Assembly (NCBI RefSeq): GCF_964204645.1
Contig: NC_134033.1
Span: 2,971,631-3,035,630 of the forward strand
DNA length: 64,000 bases
From: Tubulanus polymorphus
Lineage: Eukaryota > Nemertea > Palaeonemertea > Tubulaniformes > Tubulanidae
Reading direction: 5' to 3'
Each line of letters starts with the position of its first letter. The stretch's first letter is position 1. The notes beneath the pieces are model-generated. The model was given only the letters and a program-made list of their open reading frames with translations. It did not search any database and was not told the origin of the DNA. The translations under genes and the position numbers were made by a program. Positions 35,820-48,885 of this stretch are shown here, piece by piece.

Positions 35820-37293
35820 ATGCAGCGAATGAAAGCGTTGTTCGTAGTTTTACTGATCGCTTGCGGAGACTGTATATTTACGCGGGCTGATCGCGCGAAC
35901 TCTGTCGAGGAAGCCGCGTCTGTTACAGTCAGTTCATCTTGTAACAACACTCAATACTCCGTCGATTCTACGTCTGGTTACATCGTTTCACCGAACTATC
36001 CGTCGTTAGTGCGCGGTGTTGAATGTCGTTGGTTCGTCAACAGCTCTTTACCGGGAAGTTTTCTCGTTCAAGTTTACCACGACATCGAGCCGTCGATATT
36101 CTGTAACGAAAACTACCTTCTCGTCGGTGAGTCCGATAACAAACTCTGCGCTACCGGAAAAAAACGACTAGATATGCGCAGTAACGATTTGATTTCGTTG
36201 TTGTTTAGGAGTAACTTCGATGGAGCGCGAGGTAGTCGGGTATATATCATATATCGTTTTGAAGAACAGAGTCGCTTGAAAATCGTACATACATGTTACA
36301 AACATGCAGTAAAAGAATTACCAACTCAAACCGGTTATGAATTCAGGATTGATACCCGGCGATGTAAATTGTTGTTACAATGGATCGGCATGCCAGACGG
36401 GTTTGCAATGAATTTAACGTTTATACAGATAGATTTCAGATTAAGACCAGGTAAGGATCCGATGAAAACTCGTCCTCAAATTTACGACGGATGGAACAGC
36501 ACCAGTGAACCTATAGCTCTTATACGAGAACAAACCGGACATCCACCTTCATCGTTTTATACTAAAACTAATAAAGCACGCATTGAAATTGAAAGAAGTT
36601 TGAAGTCGCAGTTACTCGTGCAAGTTTACAAAATATCAGATTGGAACATCTCTAACCCGTTAATTCAAGTCTATAATAAATCAGGACTGCTCACTACAAT
36701 TGATGGAATACCACATATAGTAACTCAGTCTAAACACTTATACTGCTGGTCTATCGCAGTCGATGTTCTGCAGTACGTCGTCTTCAACTGGACACGTGAT
36801 CTCGTCTCGTCACCAGGTGTCGTTGGTGTATATAAACAGGAAGGGTTACGTATTGTGAGAACTGATATTTTACTCAGTTTTAACCATCTTAAATCTCTGA
36901 GTGTAAAATCAGACGGATTTCTCGTGATTCTGTGCGTTTTAACGACATCGGATTTTGTAAGATCGAATTTGAAAATAGAAGTTAAAGTGAAATCATTAAC
37001 AATATCAGACGTCTACGTCAATAAGCGAAGGACACGGGTAAGTTTATTACAGTGATTTGTAAATTGGGTTCGTGTAATAGAATCATTGTAATAGGGTATT
37101 TGAAATTGTTGTATTGTTCAATGTGATAAAACTACGCAATAAATCGAAAAACGAATGAAATATAAGTCCCACAATCACAGGATCGATAAAGATTTTAAAA
37201 CATCAAAACTATCAAAATTTATTAAAAACCTCGAATTTTCGGTTTTATGCTAAAAACCATTTTCAAGAGTGACTAAAAGTATGGCATTACACA

Positions 37294-37630
37294 TCCTCCC
37301 TCTGCAGGGACTCGAACCTGATGGCATCGCTACACTCAGCCACGGCACGAACCCCTGCCACAGTAGACCGGGTGCGCAGATACATGCGCAGCTTTCCGAA
37401 CGAAAACTGGCGGCACCAATCAGATTGCTCGTTGTATAAACGTTGAGGCAAATTTCAAGGAAGAACTATAAATGGGAAAACCCGGGCTAAAATAAAACGG
37501 GATTTCTGATTGGCTAAAAATCACATCATCTGAACTGCGCATGTATCTGCGAACACGGTCGATTATGGCAGGGTTTCGTGCTGTGGAAATCTCGATGCCA
37601 TCAGGTTCGAATCCCTGCCGGGGGAGGATG
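37294..37630. mobile_element. Foldback tRNA-like SINE/MITE in intron 1 of R4
   Basis: A 337-bp element is flanked by the perfect 11-bp direct repeat GGCATTACACA (37283-37293 and 37631-37641), a target-site duplication. Its ends are inverted copies of roughly 110-130 bp. Both arms carry a tRNA-like B box (GGTTCGAATCC on the + strand of the right arm) and share ATGCGCAG and ATCTGCG blocks. It looks like two tRNA-derived SINE heads facing each other. Confidence 0.75.
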
Positions 37631-38586
37631 GGCATTACACAGTACATATATTAAGCAAGAACGACACACACAATAGCACATAAAAACTAGGTGATATTGA
37701 CCTGAGAGGAAATGTATAGGGACAAAAGTTTATTATGGGCGAGGATTGTAAACGTAAAAATTGATTGTAAACGTTCAATGCTGTTATCAATTTCCTGATA
37801 TTTCAGAATGGTGGAGGCTTTGCATCAATAATAGCTGTTCACTTGTTCCCGAGATCAAAGAATACATTGTATCGTGTAACTACATTTCAACTAAACTGGA
37901 AAGTGAACATCTATGAAAAACAGTTGAAACTAACAGTGCTATCAGAAACCTGTGATCGTGCTGGTTTTTATATATTTGATGGTAGTAATTTCACAGCTAG
38001 ACGCTATGGTCCGTATTGTCCTGGTTCATACTACGGTCGATCTGTCGTCAGCCTGATTACAACAGGTGGACCGGTTACTGTAGTAGCATACGCTTATTAC
38101 TATAACAATCAGTTAACAGTTGGTGATCCTGTCTGGTCATATCTTATATTTGCTCCTACTGATTGTGATGGTTATGTTCTACGGGAAGAACAACGTCTGG
38201 TCAATATGACGTCACACTGTCTCGTGATTACACCTGAAAATCGACGCCTTCGCTTGAAAAATATTCACATATTATCAGAACACGAATATCAAATTGACCG
38301 ATGTTTTATTAAGATTTCATGGTCATGTGATCAGTTTCTGGGTTTCAGTAATCAGTTTCTTAATAACAGTCTCGTATTAAACACTGCAGATTTCACAGTT
38401 AATGAGTTCGGGTTCTGGCAGGAACCACTAATAGTTAAACTACGTCGTAAATGTCTAGGAGTCAAAACAGGTGAAACTAATTTTGATTCCCTTATCCAAA
38501 GTGCGACTAAAGATAAATGTGGACTCGTGCAGTCACGGAACTACCCGGGTCGGGCAGCCAATAGATTGAAACTTATTTCCTATAAA

Positions 38587-41500
38587 TAACACGTTCCCAA
38601 ATGTTTTGATACTTTCTCAGTTTGTATCAAAAATATTGCCAATTTCCAGTCATTGAGTCCTGAAAAATGATAAATTTACAGCGCAAAATCGTACAAACGT
38701 GTCAATTATACTTCTAAACACTTTATTTGCGGACCAGTTTATGAATTGAGCGTGGGCCATAGAGCGCTATATCCGCCTGTGATCTCGACTTTCAATTTAT
38801 TACGTAAGCTATTCGTGAACAAAATGCGGCCGGCGCACAATAGAAACTTCGCTCTATGTATTCTTTCATTACCGCCGACAAAGAGGACCGATATTTCGCA
38901 AATTGGATTCGGGAGGTTTAAACCTCCCAAGGTCAAATCACTAAAATTGTGACCTTCGTGGAGATTATCTAAAACGCCGATGGTAATCAAATTTAGCAGA
39001 ACTTTTTACCCAAACGTTTAATGGTTTGAAAATCTTTCAATGGCATTCCTAAGTATTTGATGAAAGTTGAGAAATCATAAGATATTCATATAACCATGGA
39101 CTCTAAAACCTAAATCGTTTAAGAGTCCCTGGTATAAAAAAAAAACTTTGCATAACGAAGAAGCAAAAATTCGAATCTGATTCATCTGTTTGGAATTGAT
39201 TCTTATGAAATGGAAACAAATGCGTGAGCACTACTCATTGATTCGTTCATTATTGTACAATATGTTTCATTTGTTGACCGTAAGACGTTGACATTATGTC
39301 AATTTCATTCAATTTACTTTGCGGGTTTACAACGGCTATTTCACTGGTTCTGCGTGATGAGATAATTCTGATTAAAGTTATTGTATTAATTTCTATATGT
39401 ATATACGTAATGATACTCTTTCTGAATAAAGGATGCACGTTATTCGAATCCCCACCATTGTTCTCTACAATGTACGTTAATCAAACTCACGATAAAACCA
39501 GAGCCAAAACCATGGACTCAAAAACGAAGAATCCGTGGTCAAACATACAATTCTAATTTCCCCGTTAGTTCACTGATGCCGTCAGTTTCTATCGAATGCA
39601 AGGATTCTAGCCAATCAGAGAGGCGCATGCAAACATCCATTGGCATGTAAGTTATAGTACAACTTAGACAATAATCAAGGTGCGAGCCAATGTCAGTAAC
39701 TAGAATATGTTCTTTCATCAAATATAAATAACTCAGCAGTAGTCAGTTAGTTGAGTTTGTTTGACTTGTTTTGTATTTCATCAATAAATCTATTTCATTC
39801 TATTTTAAAGTACAAACTAAACGCTTGAATTGCTTATAACACGACCAGGTATGAATTAGAATAGATTGGCTTAATATTTCGAATGCAAATTTGGCGATTA
39901 AGCAATCGGAAATTCGAAGTGCTTGAGAAATTTTTCAATACGCCCATTACTTCGAATAGCGATAAGTTCATTGACACATGTGACCATTGTTTTGTTACTT
40001 TCGATAGCGATTCGAATAAGCTATGCGACAGCTAACGACAGCACAATCGCAATATCAACAGAAGTTCATTTTATCCTACATGATGAGGCTAAATTCAGTG
40101 AAATCGATCGTGTTCTGAAATATATATTTTCCTGGATACATTTTGTTTATTGTAGCTATTCTATGCGGTTTATACATTAACCTGCTATAACATATTGACC
40201 GTTTTCAAGAACCCAAAAATTACAATTTTCTGGGAATCTGTTTTTTCCAAAAACAACCCAAACCCGAAATTGTGTACAGTTAGTACGCAGCGTATATAAT
40301 GTCGGATTAGAGAATATTGAAAAAACTTAGAAAAAGTTCAGTGAAGGAAAATAAGCTCAGCAGTGACAAATTGTCATTTCATCTCCTTCACGTGATTAAT
40401 TGATGTCCAAATATGTTCTACCGTGAAAACTCTGCATTTAGCGTCAAACGAATTTTTGTATACGTATCTCAGGATGCATGCTCTTCAAAAAGGTAGCCTA
40501 TTAGGAAAAAACTTATCCGGTAAAATCCTAATTTTTCCTAAACGATATTCCAACTATTATTTTGTTAATTATTCAACTATCATCACTAACTGGGTAAGTT
40601 AGTTGAACTTACATAAAGATATATCATTAGGGACACTTCAATTTCACACCATTCAATATCATAAGGGAACAAAATTCTTTGAAACTTGGTTAATGGTAGT
40701 TCTTAAGACTAGGTTTTGTTTCCGGAATTTACTAAATGTACCAATTCTAATAATTCACTCATTGAAGCTTCTATACATCAGAAGCGAAAGCTCGTGCGTC
40801 GAAATAAATAGTTAACCTTTAAAGTACTACTCGTCTCTTCATTTAAATTCAAATAATATAAGTCTTTATTGATTCTTTTTTTGTTGGAATATGCATAACT
40901 TTTTCTGGGCAAATTTCTATATTCTGTCAAGTCATGGACGTTTTAGAGTCCATGGTCAAGGTATTTTGGCTATAACGAATATAACTAACTCCCTGGGGCA
41001 ACGATGTGGCTGATGAAATGATCTCTCCCATTGTAATCCCACCATTTAATTACTCATTGTATAACAACTCTCACAATTAAGCCTCGGACTCTTCAACGAA
41101 TTATGAGTGCATGCTTTAGTATAGGCTCTGATATAGAGCATATTGTCTTGATTTAGAACATGTATGCAAAAACTCTAGGCTGCAAAGAAATACGTATTCA
41201 GCGGCTCTAATCGAGTTAAATCTTTCGTGATAGATTAACACAGAAAGGCGGCACCCAATCGCTGCTTATTGACATTAGGCACAAGTCACTGTTATGTTCA
41301 TTAGTAAAACTAATATAGAATTACAAGTGAGGAGGGAAAATGTATAAATTGAATTTATAAATGAATTTATAAGAATTTAGCATGCATCGGAGTGCACTTA
41401 AATTGGATTATTACAAAATAACTCACTTCAAAATTTATGATATTGTTTCATTGATATTTATTACTTTAAAGCGATTCACTTTAAGAACTTTGGTCAACAA

Positions 41501-44500
41501 TAAGTCTGACCTGCAAATCAAATCATCGGGAGACAAAATACTGTTTCAAAAAATCATATTGCTAATACATTCCTAATCTTAACCTTTCGCCATAAACCTA
41601 CTGGATTTAGGGCCTGGGGTAAAATCTAGGTAAAATCCTCACTTGGCGATTTTTCAAGCACATTTGAAAGCACAATATTTATTCAAACATATTCATCCAC
41701 AATACAACTGCAATATATTTAACTGTGCATTGATCTCTTTTGATGAAATAAATCTTTAAATAAATTCATAGAATAAATGAAATTAATGAACTTTTTATTC
41801 ATACTATCTTTTCATATTCTTATTCATACTATATTTTAATTCGAACTAAATAACTCTTTTTAACTTGTGGTATAGTATGCTTATGATATGGATTCGATTT
41901 ACGTATCAATATTTTCATGTTGACGGGGGCCTGATGATGGCTAATAGCATTAGCCGAAACATTGCTCGTAGAACATTTGATTTTTAGCTGAATTCATTGT
42001 GGGATTTGTCTCGTTATTCACCATACACGGATATTGTGTATTTTCTTCTCATTTTCATGTTGGTTTTGAACAACTTAAATTTTGCGATTCTAATCCCTTA
42101 TTAACTTTAGATGACAGTAATACCTTCAATTTACATGTAAAATATGATCACTGCTGAAAGTGTAATAAGGAATATATATTTACTCCAGTGACAATATTTT
42201 GATTCAAAGATTTAATTCAATCATCTAGTCCGAGTCTGTATGGTAAAACCTCTGGCTAACCAAGAGCTAACCGAATACCGACAATAGAAGGTGGTCGCTT
42301 AAAAATTAGTTAATTTACGCAACAGGAATCTATCTTGATTTCAAGGGCACTTCAATTAATCGTTTCAATAGTGACCACTGTAAATTAGCCAGTAGTTTCA
42401 ACGACCGAATTCAATCAACCGATTCGTATCCTAAGAATGAGAATTGTATCTAACCACAGTAGTTATTCCTCATCAAACGTTCGTTCATCATATTATACAT
42501 CTATACATCATTACTATCATCTTCAGTTAATAGAAGTGCAATAAAATCTTGAATCTATGAGTTGAGTTTTTTTGAACATAATAAATTGTGTTGATTTTAT
42601 GTTAGTTAAATCAAATATTGGGAATATTTTACCGGGGGATTTTTACTTTGGGGATAATAAGCTAAATTATTTTATATCATCGGTTTTCATTAAGAAAAAA
42701 AAACAACTATTAATCTTAACTACACTTATATTCCTTTTGGAACATTAAGATTCTTTCATTGAATTTAATATGTTATTTCGTACATAGTTCATCACAGTGC
42801 GTCATTCACGCTTAAATGTACAAAACTTCTTTACAGAGTTCAAAATATAAACCAACAATCTCATCTCAAGCATGTACTAGCGCTGACGCTATGGGATAAA
42901 ACCAAGTCTCGATTCATTGCCTAAAATGTGGGTACATTCATTCAAATCAGGACTAAAATACGCTTATATGAATATCTTGTATGATATCATTTTACATTAC
43001 GGGTGTCTCATAGGCCTGGTTTTACTTGTACATTGTCATCAATTGATTGAACATCCCAAGTAACTTTTTTATTTACTTATGGCTTAATCACTGGTACTCA
43101 ATAGCTAGTCGGCTATAGAGAGACTAACCCGATAAAATTCTATTAACCGTTCGTCCAGAGTCGAACACTCGCGCGTTAATTCGCAACGATTTTAAAGAAA
43201 GAAAATGATTGCATGAAATCTACTTTTCGTATCAATCGGCGTCCAATCTCTTAAACCATCCTAAACACAGTAGTGTAGTAGTTTGTGTCTATTTGCTTTT
43301 GCTGATGTCATTTAACATAACAATGGAAATGTATTCGTTTATTTGGAAATTATATGAAGATATGGAGTAATCATGTGACAAATCAAATTGTTACTGCAAG
43401 GCAAAACATAGCGCACTTCAGATATATGATATGGCCTTAAAGACTTTTCATATATTAACAGTCCAGTTTAACGTCTATTGATATGAATGGTCCAGTTTTG
43501 ATATGACTGTCGCAACAGTTGGAATAAAACCTATGAAATCTAGGGGCATTTATCTCATGAAATTTAGATTTGAGATAATTGTATTGTATTGTATGAGGAT
43601 TAAACATTTCAATGGCTGGTGATTATTTGTGATGAAGTAATCAGTGAGATGGACTGTGATTGAGGCACTCGGGTCAGATAATATTTTTAGATAAAACAGT
43701 GCATTTGTTAAAGCAGAACACATGATTTTAAACTATATATAAGTAGCTAAACCGTTAATTTTCATTCCTAACTTTTCATCACTCCCGATTATCAAAAATA
43801 ATTCAACAGTTTGATTAACGGATAGTTGCAGTTAACAACATTTCTATCTGATAGAGAAGGTATACAGGTATACAGAGGAACAAGAAAAGAACATCCAACT
43901 AGACACTGAAAAATCTTTATTCGGGTTTTTTACCTGGGGCCTTTACCTTGGGGTATATTTAACAAGGGGATTTTTACTGAAAGGGACCTTTACGGGGCGA
44001 GTTTTTACCCGATCACATCGATTATTGAATGACATGTTCGATAAAATCATGACAAAAACTGGTATCACTGGTACAATTTGCTAATTTTCGCTGTTCGGGT
44101 GGTTCTGTAGACTATTGGCTATACCGTTGGTAACTGACTAGCTATTTGTATCACTGATCGGACTGTGAAAATATAGCTTTGACAAAACCACAACGAGAAA
44201 TGAATCAAATGCAATATTTTACTCGAAAACGAGCTTAACCACGGAATCAGTAACGTTTTTTTACAGTCCATGGCTGAAATGACGCTATTGAAAAAATCAA
44301 TGAGAAATACTGCCTCCGATTTTTATGACGAAAATATAGGAATGAATTCTGAACAGAATCAAATCAGGTTGTTCTAATTGGTATTGTGTATACATTTCAT
44401 TTATTAGATATTTCACGTAATTCGTGTAATTAGGAAAAACTCGATCCAATAATTGGTTTTTCTTTCGGTTTTACGTAATTTACAACTTACCAAATATGGA

Positions 44501-44961
44501 CTACATGGTTTGACATTAAAACCAGCGAGCATTATGGTATCAAGTTCAACCAAAATTGATAACGATCGGCCTTTCGTAGAATCTCCCTGAAGGTCACAAT
44601 TTTAGTAAATTGACCTTGGGAGGTTTAAACCTCCCGAATCCAATTAGCAAAATATCGGTCCTCTATGTCGGCGACAATAAAAGTACCCTGCGCGTAACTT
44701 TCTATTGTGCGCCTGCCGCGTTTTGGGCACGAGTAGCTTACGTAATCTTAATTGAAAGTTGAGATCACAGGCAGATATTGAGGTCTATGGCCCACACATA
44801 ACATCATAAATTGGTCAGGAAATAAAGTGTTTTGAGGTATAGATGACACGTTTGTACGATTTTACACTGTAAATTTATCATTTTTCAGGACTTAAGGACC
44901 AAAAATCGGCAATATTTTTGATACAAACTGAGAAAGTATCAAAACATTTGAGAACGCGTTA
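38587..44961. mobile_element. 6.4-kb non-autonomous DNA element with about 405-bp terminal inverted repeats, inserted in R4 exon 2
   Basis: 38587-38995 is the imperfect inverted copy of 44555-44961. The termini read TAACACGTTCCCAAATG and the inverse of TAACGCGTTCTCAAATG. The flanking coding sequence resumes in frame with a 2-3 bp A duplication. The TIRs contain the 18-bp palindrome GGGAGGTTTAAACCTCCC (38911-38928 and 44618-44635) next to AGGTCA/TGACCT half-sites. The interior is AT-rich with no transposase-like frame; the longest frames are under 90 codons and unrecognised. TIR divergence shows it is not brand new. The superfamily is undetermined. Confidence 0.8.
41925..41975 (+). ncRNA. Hammerhead-like core hairpin inside the inserted element (candidate)
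   Basis: CTGATGA is followed by a perfect 7-bp stem GGCTAAT-AGC-ATTAGCC and then GAAAC, the order of a hammerhead catalytic core with helix II. Stem III is poor. A possible outer pairing is ATGTT with AACAT. It is likely a remnant of a retroelement nested in the larger element. Activity is uncertain. Confidence 0.35.
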
Positions 44962-47900
44962 AATTCAAAAACCCGATACAGAAAAGTATATTCCATTACT
45001 ACAGATTTCTTGTCAAATTCATTGGATCAGTTTCATGCGAGACAAATAACGTATTCAAGTCGGATCCAATAATTCTTATACAATCTATAAGTTACAACCT
45101 CTTTCTTAATGAGGCACTTTTGAAAATTGTAAGAACCCAACATGAATTTAAGATATGTGAAAATAACGCGGTTCTTGGACTTGTATATTATAGTTTAACA
45201 GATAATGGTTTGCGTTTTGAGGTAAAGAATGAGGTCCCTACTTTCCAAATACAATACACTTTACACGAGTCGTTACCGATTAAACATTTCGATGATTTCT
45301 ACTGTAAACAAGGATTTCTGGATTCCGGAATTTCCTGCATCAAATTCATCAGAGATGAACGTCTGAATTGGGAGAACGCAGAAATATACTGTAGACAGAA
45401 GTACGCGGGACATCTACTCAGTATCAACTCAGAACAGGAAATGATTTCAATCAAAAGATTATTCGCTACAGAACTTCTCCGAATGGCTTATACATTAAAA
45501 GCGCTCATAATGATGATTGGATTAAAATGGAAGGTAAGACTAATGCATTCTAATATAAATTAAAATCTAACGATTTTTAAAGAAGTGACATATTTCATTT
45601 TCTTCGCGAAACAGAATGATGGTTATTACACGTGGACTGACGGTAAACCATTGAGCTACACAGAGTGGTATAAACCTGTTATTAATGAAACGATACCAGA
45701 AGTTATTCGAGGATTGATATCTCCGCTAAGAAAACAACCGACAAATGACGTTAATATGCCGTGTACGGCGATGATACTGAATAATCCACGAGGATCGGCG
45801 AACTGGGTTCGATTCCCGTGTCAAATCGAGGAGACGCACACGACATTCATTTGTGAATCTGAGAGAATCGACATCGAAAACAAACACAATTCAACGATAA
45901 ACGATGCGAACAATTCAACAAATACAGACTTAAATACAACTATAGATCAAACGATTCCCGATATTACTTTGATAAATTCAACCTGTCCAAGAGGTTGGGT
46001 AACTATTTCGGGACAATGTTTTCAAATACTAACCGACTGGAAAAACAATCGAGGTTTGAATATTCGGAGTGCTAGAGAAATGTGTCACAGTTTCCGCGCC
46101 GAAATAGTAAAAATCACCTCAAATACAGAAAGTGACGTGAAAAACTTGGTCAGCGAATTTCAATATCGACATCAATATGGCGCTATACTGACGATGGACC
46201 GCGACGGGTTTAAAGTTATCAAACCACTGGTGACCAGAAATGAAATTACTTATATTCAATCAGTAAAATGGTCAGTGACTGCCTTCAATGATACAAAAGA
46301 TAAAGTGCATTCCGTGATGTGTACCTATAATGTAATTGCTGAAGAGTTAGCTTCTATAAGCGGTTGTAAATCGTGGCAGTTTGAATGTAACGATCAAAGA
46401 TGTATCAGCGACCATCGCGTATGTGATACCAGACACGACTGTCAACACGGTGAAGATGAACTCAATTGTACGGATATCAATTTACACAGTCAGTTCCGCT
46501 GTAACGATGGACAGGTTATATCGATCAGCGGTTTCTGTGATTTTATGAGAGATTGCGTCGATGGCTCGGATGAGAACTCTTGCTATCATCCACCGTGTTT
46601 ATCTACGCAATATCGCTGTTCCAATCAGCAATGCATCGATAGTTATAAACGATGTGACGGAATAGCCGACTGTAAAGACGGTTCCGATGAGATCGGATGC
46701 ACTGCCGAAAATTGCCAGGGGTTCTCGTGCGCGGACGGTGAATGTATTAGTTTTCAGTTGTATCGGGATGGTGTCGTGGATTGTAGCGGAAGTCTCGAAG
46801 AAGACGAATTGGTCACTAATATGACAGTGAATCCCGAGGTTTACTGTAATAATGACAATCACTGCACGACTCGTTTCACAGATCTGTGTAAGGAATCGGA
46901 TGAACAAAGATGTTCGTTCAATTCTCCTCGCTGTTATTCCCGACACGAAAGGTGTATTTTAGAAAGGATGCCGATTGGTTTCCCGGTATGTAGAAATCTT
47001 GAACATATACTCGCGTGTAATGACTTCGAATGCGCGGCTGGTACTGTAAAATGTCCGGCATCTTACTGTATACCGATCAGACACGTTTGTGACGGTCGAT
47101 CCGATTGTCCTAATTCAGAAGATGAACGAAACTGCGAGACTTGGTCGTGTCCGGGAATGTTTAAATGTGGCCAGGAAAATCGATGTATTCCGCGATCAGA
47201 AGTTTGCGACGGTGTCGTAAATTGTAAACATAACTCGGATGACGAGTCATACTGTAAGGTCACGTGTCCTGAACGTTGTAATTGCCGGGGTCATTTCATC
47301 GATTGTGAAAATGCTCTTTTATCAGATATTACCGGCCGTTTTATAGAATCAACTCGGGTTTTGATTTTGTCGAATAACCGAGTCGTATTTAACGAGTCGA
47401 CGTTCAACTCTTTCATTTATCTTCGTTTTCTCGATATTTCGGACAATAATTTGTCTTACATCGTTCCAAACGCGTTTTCTAGTCTAAACAATCTATACAC
47501 ATTAGACCTAACTCACAACCGATTAACATCATTATCTGCTAATACATTCGCAGGTTTGATCGGTTTAAAAGAACTATTTCTTATCGGAAATCCGCTGCAA
47601 CATTTAGAAGACGGTTGTTTCCGAGGTCTGACGTCACTTACTGTTCTCGATCTTCACGGACTTTCTATATCGGTTCTCGGTGAAAATGTATTTAAAGGTT
47701 TATCCGCATTACAGTCGTTGAATATCAGCAATAACAGAATACATTATATTTCTAGCTATGCTTTTTCTGGATTGGTTGGACTAGAAATTTTAGACCTCGT
47801 CAACAATTTTGAAGTAATATCCGTACAAAAAAACGTTCTTGGCGATCTTACATCATTGAAATACCTCGCTTCGGATGCTTACAAATTTTGCTGCATGGCA

Positions 47901-48879
47901 TCGAATGTTGATCGATGTCTTCCCGAAGCTGATCAATTTTCGACCTGCTCTGACCTGATGGGTAACGCTGTACTGAGAGCCATCATCTGGATGATCGCAA
48001 CTTTCAGTTTTCTCGCTAACAGTATCGTTATTGCATTTCGAGTTCAAGCTTTGCGGATGGAATCCACCGGAACACGTAACACATCTTCAGATATCTTCAT
48101 CATAAATATTGCCGGTTGTGATTTTCTGATGTCGGTCTATTTGTTTTTGATCGCAGGAGCTGACCACGTGTTCAAAGGCGTTTATTATCTGAATTCTGAA
48201 ACCTGGACGGATAGCTCATTATGTCGTCTCGCCGGGGTTATTGTCGCCGTTTCCTGCGAAGGTTCCTTGACTTTTCTCTTAATTCTAAGGCGTCAGAGAT
48301 ATTCAAATATCGTCAACCCGTTTTCTAGAAGTCCGATTATAACTCCGAAATACGTTATCGGTTTTTGCTGCATTTGTTGGCTCGTTATAAGTACAGTTTC
48401 TATTCTACCGCTGTCATCGTCGTCTTACTTCGGAGACAATTTTTACGGTACAACCGGAGTTTGTTTGCCTATGAATTTACTGACGATCGACGTCAATGGC
48501 TGGCACTATTCATTCGCTATTTTTGCCTTGTTTAATGCGGCCATATTGGCTACGATAATGACGACGTACGCCCAGATGTATAGACTCGTATCTGGAAGTA
48601 GGTCGGGCTCGGGTAGAGCCGATCCTACCGAACTGGTTTTAGCTCGAAGGAGTTTAGTAATCAATCTTTGTAATCTATTTTGCTGGCTACCGATAATAAT
48701 CGTTCAGTTTTGCGCCGTATTTTCGGTCGAGATACCGAACCAGGTGGCCGCTTGGCTGGCCGTTCTATTTTTACCGATCAACTCGTCTCTGAATCCGCTT
48801 CTTTATACAATACTAACAATCGATATGAAATCTATTCGTGAACGCAATAAACGACGACTAGGATTGACGACATCCAGTA

Positions 48880-48885
48880 AATAAA
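48880..48885 (+). terminator. AATAAA polyadenylation signal overlapping the R4 stop
   Basis: Same arrangement as in R1 (1140-1145) and R5 (58105-58110). Confidence 0.5.

Larger units (their letters stand above)
35820..48884 (+). pseudogene. CUB/C-type lectin/LDLa/LRR 7TM receptor, copy R4, interrupted by a 6.4-kb element
   Basis: Exon 1 is 35820-37037 (406 codons). Exon 2 runs 37807-38586, is broken by an inserted element (38587-44961), and resumes at 44962-45533. Exon 3 is 45615-48884. The two halves of exon 2 continue in frame once the element and a 2-3 bp A duplication are discounted, so the gene was open before insertion. As it stands the first base triplet of the element is TAA, and the product would be a soluble CUB fragment of 666 residues (ending LISYK). 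The downstream half keeps full lectin, LDLa, LRR and 7TM coding; TM3 has RRQRY where others have TRQRY. The first codons of exon 2 differ from all other copies. Intron 1 is enlarged to 769 bp by a foldback SINE-like element. Confidence 0.85.

Noticed and set aside
38739-38990. 83-codon - strand frame in the left TIR of the R4 element
   Set aside because: The frame is not kept in the right TIR, and it has no transposase-like motif.
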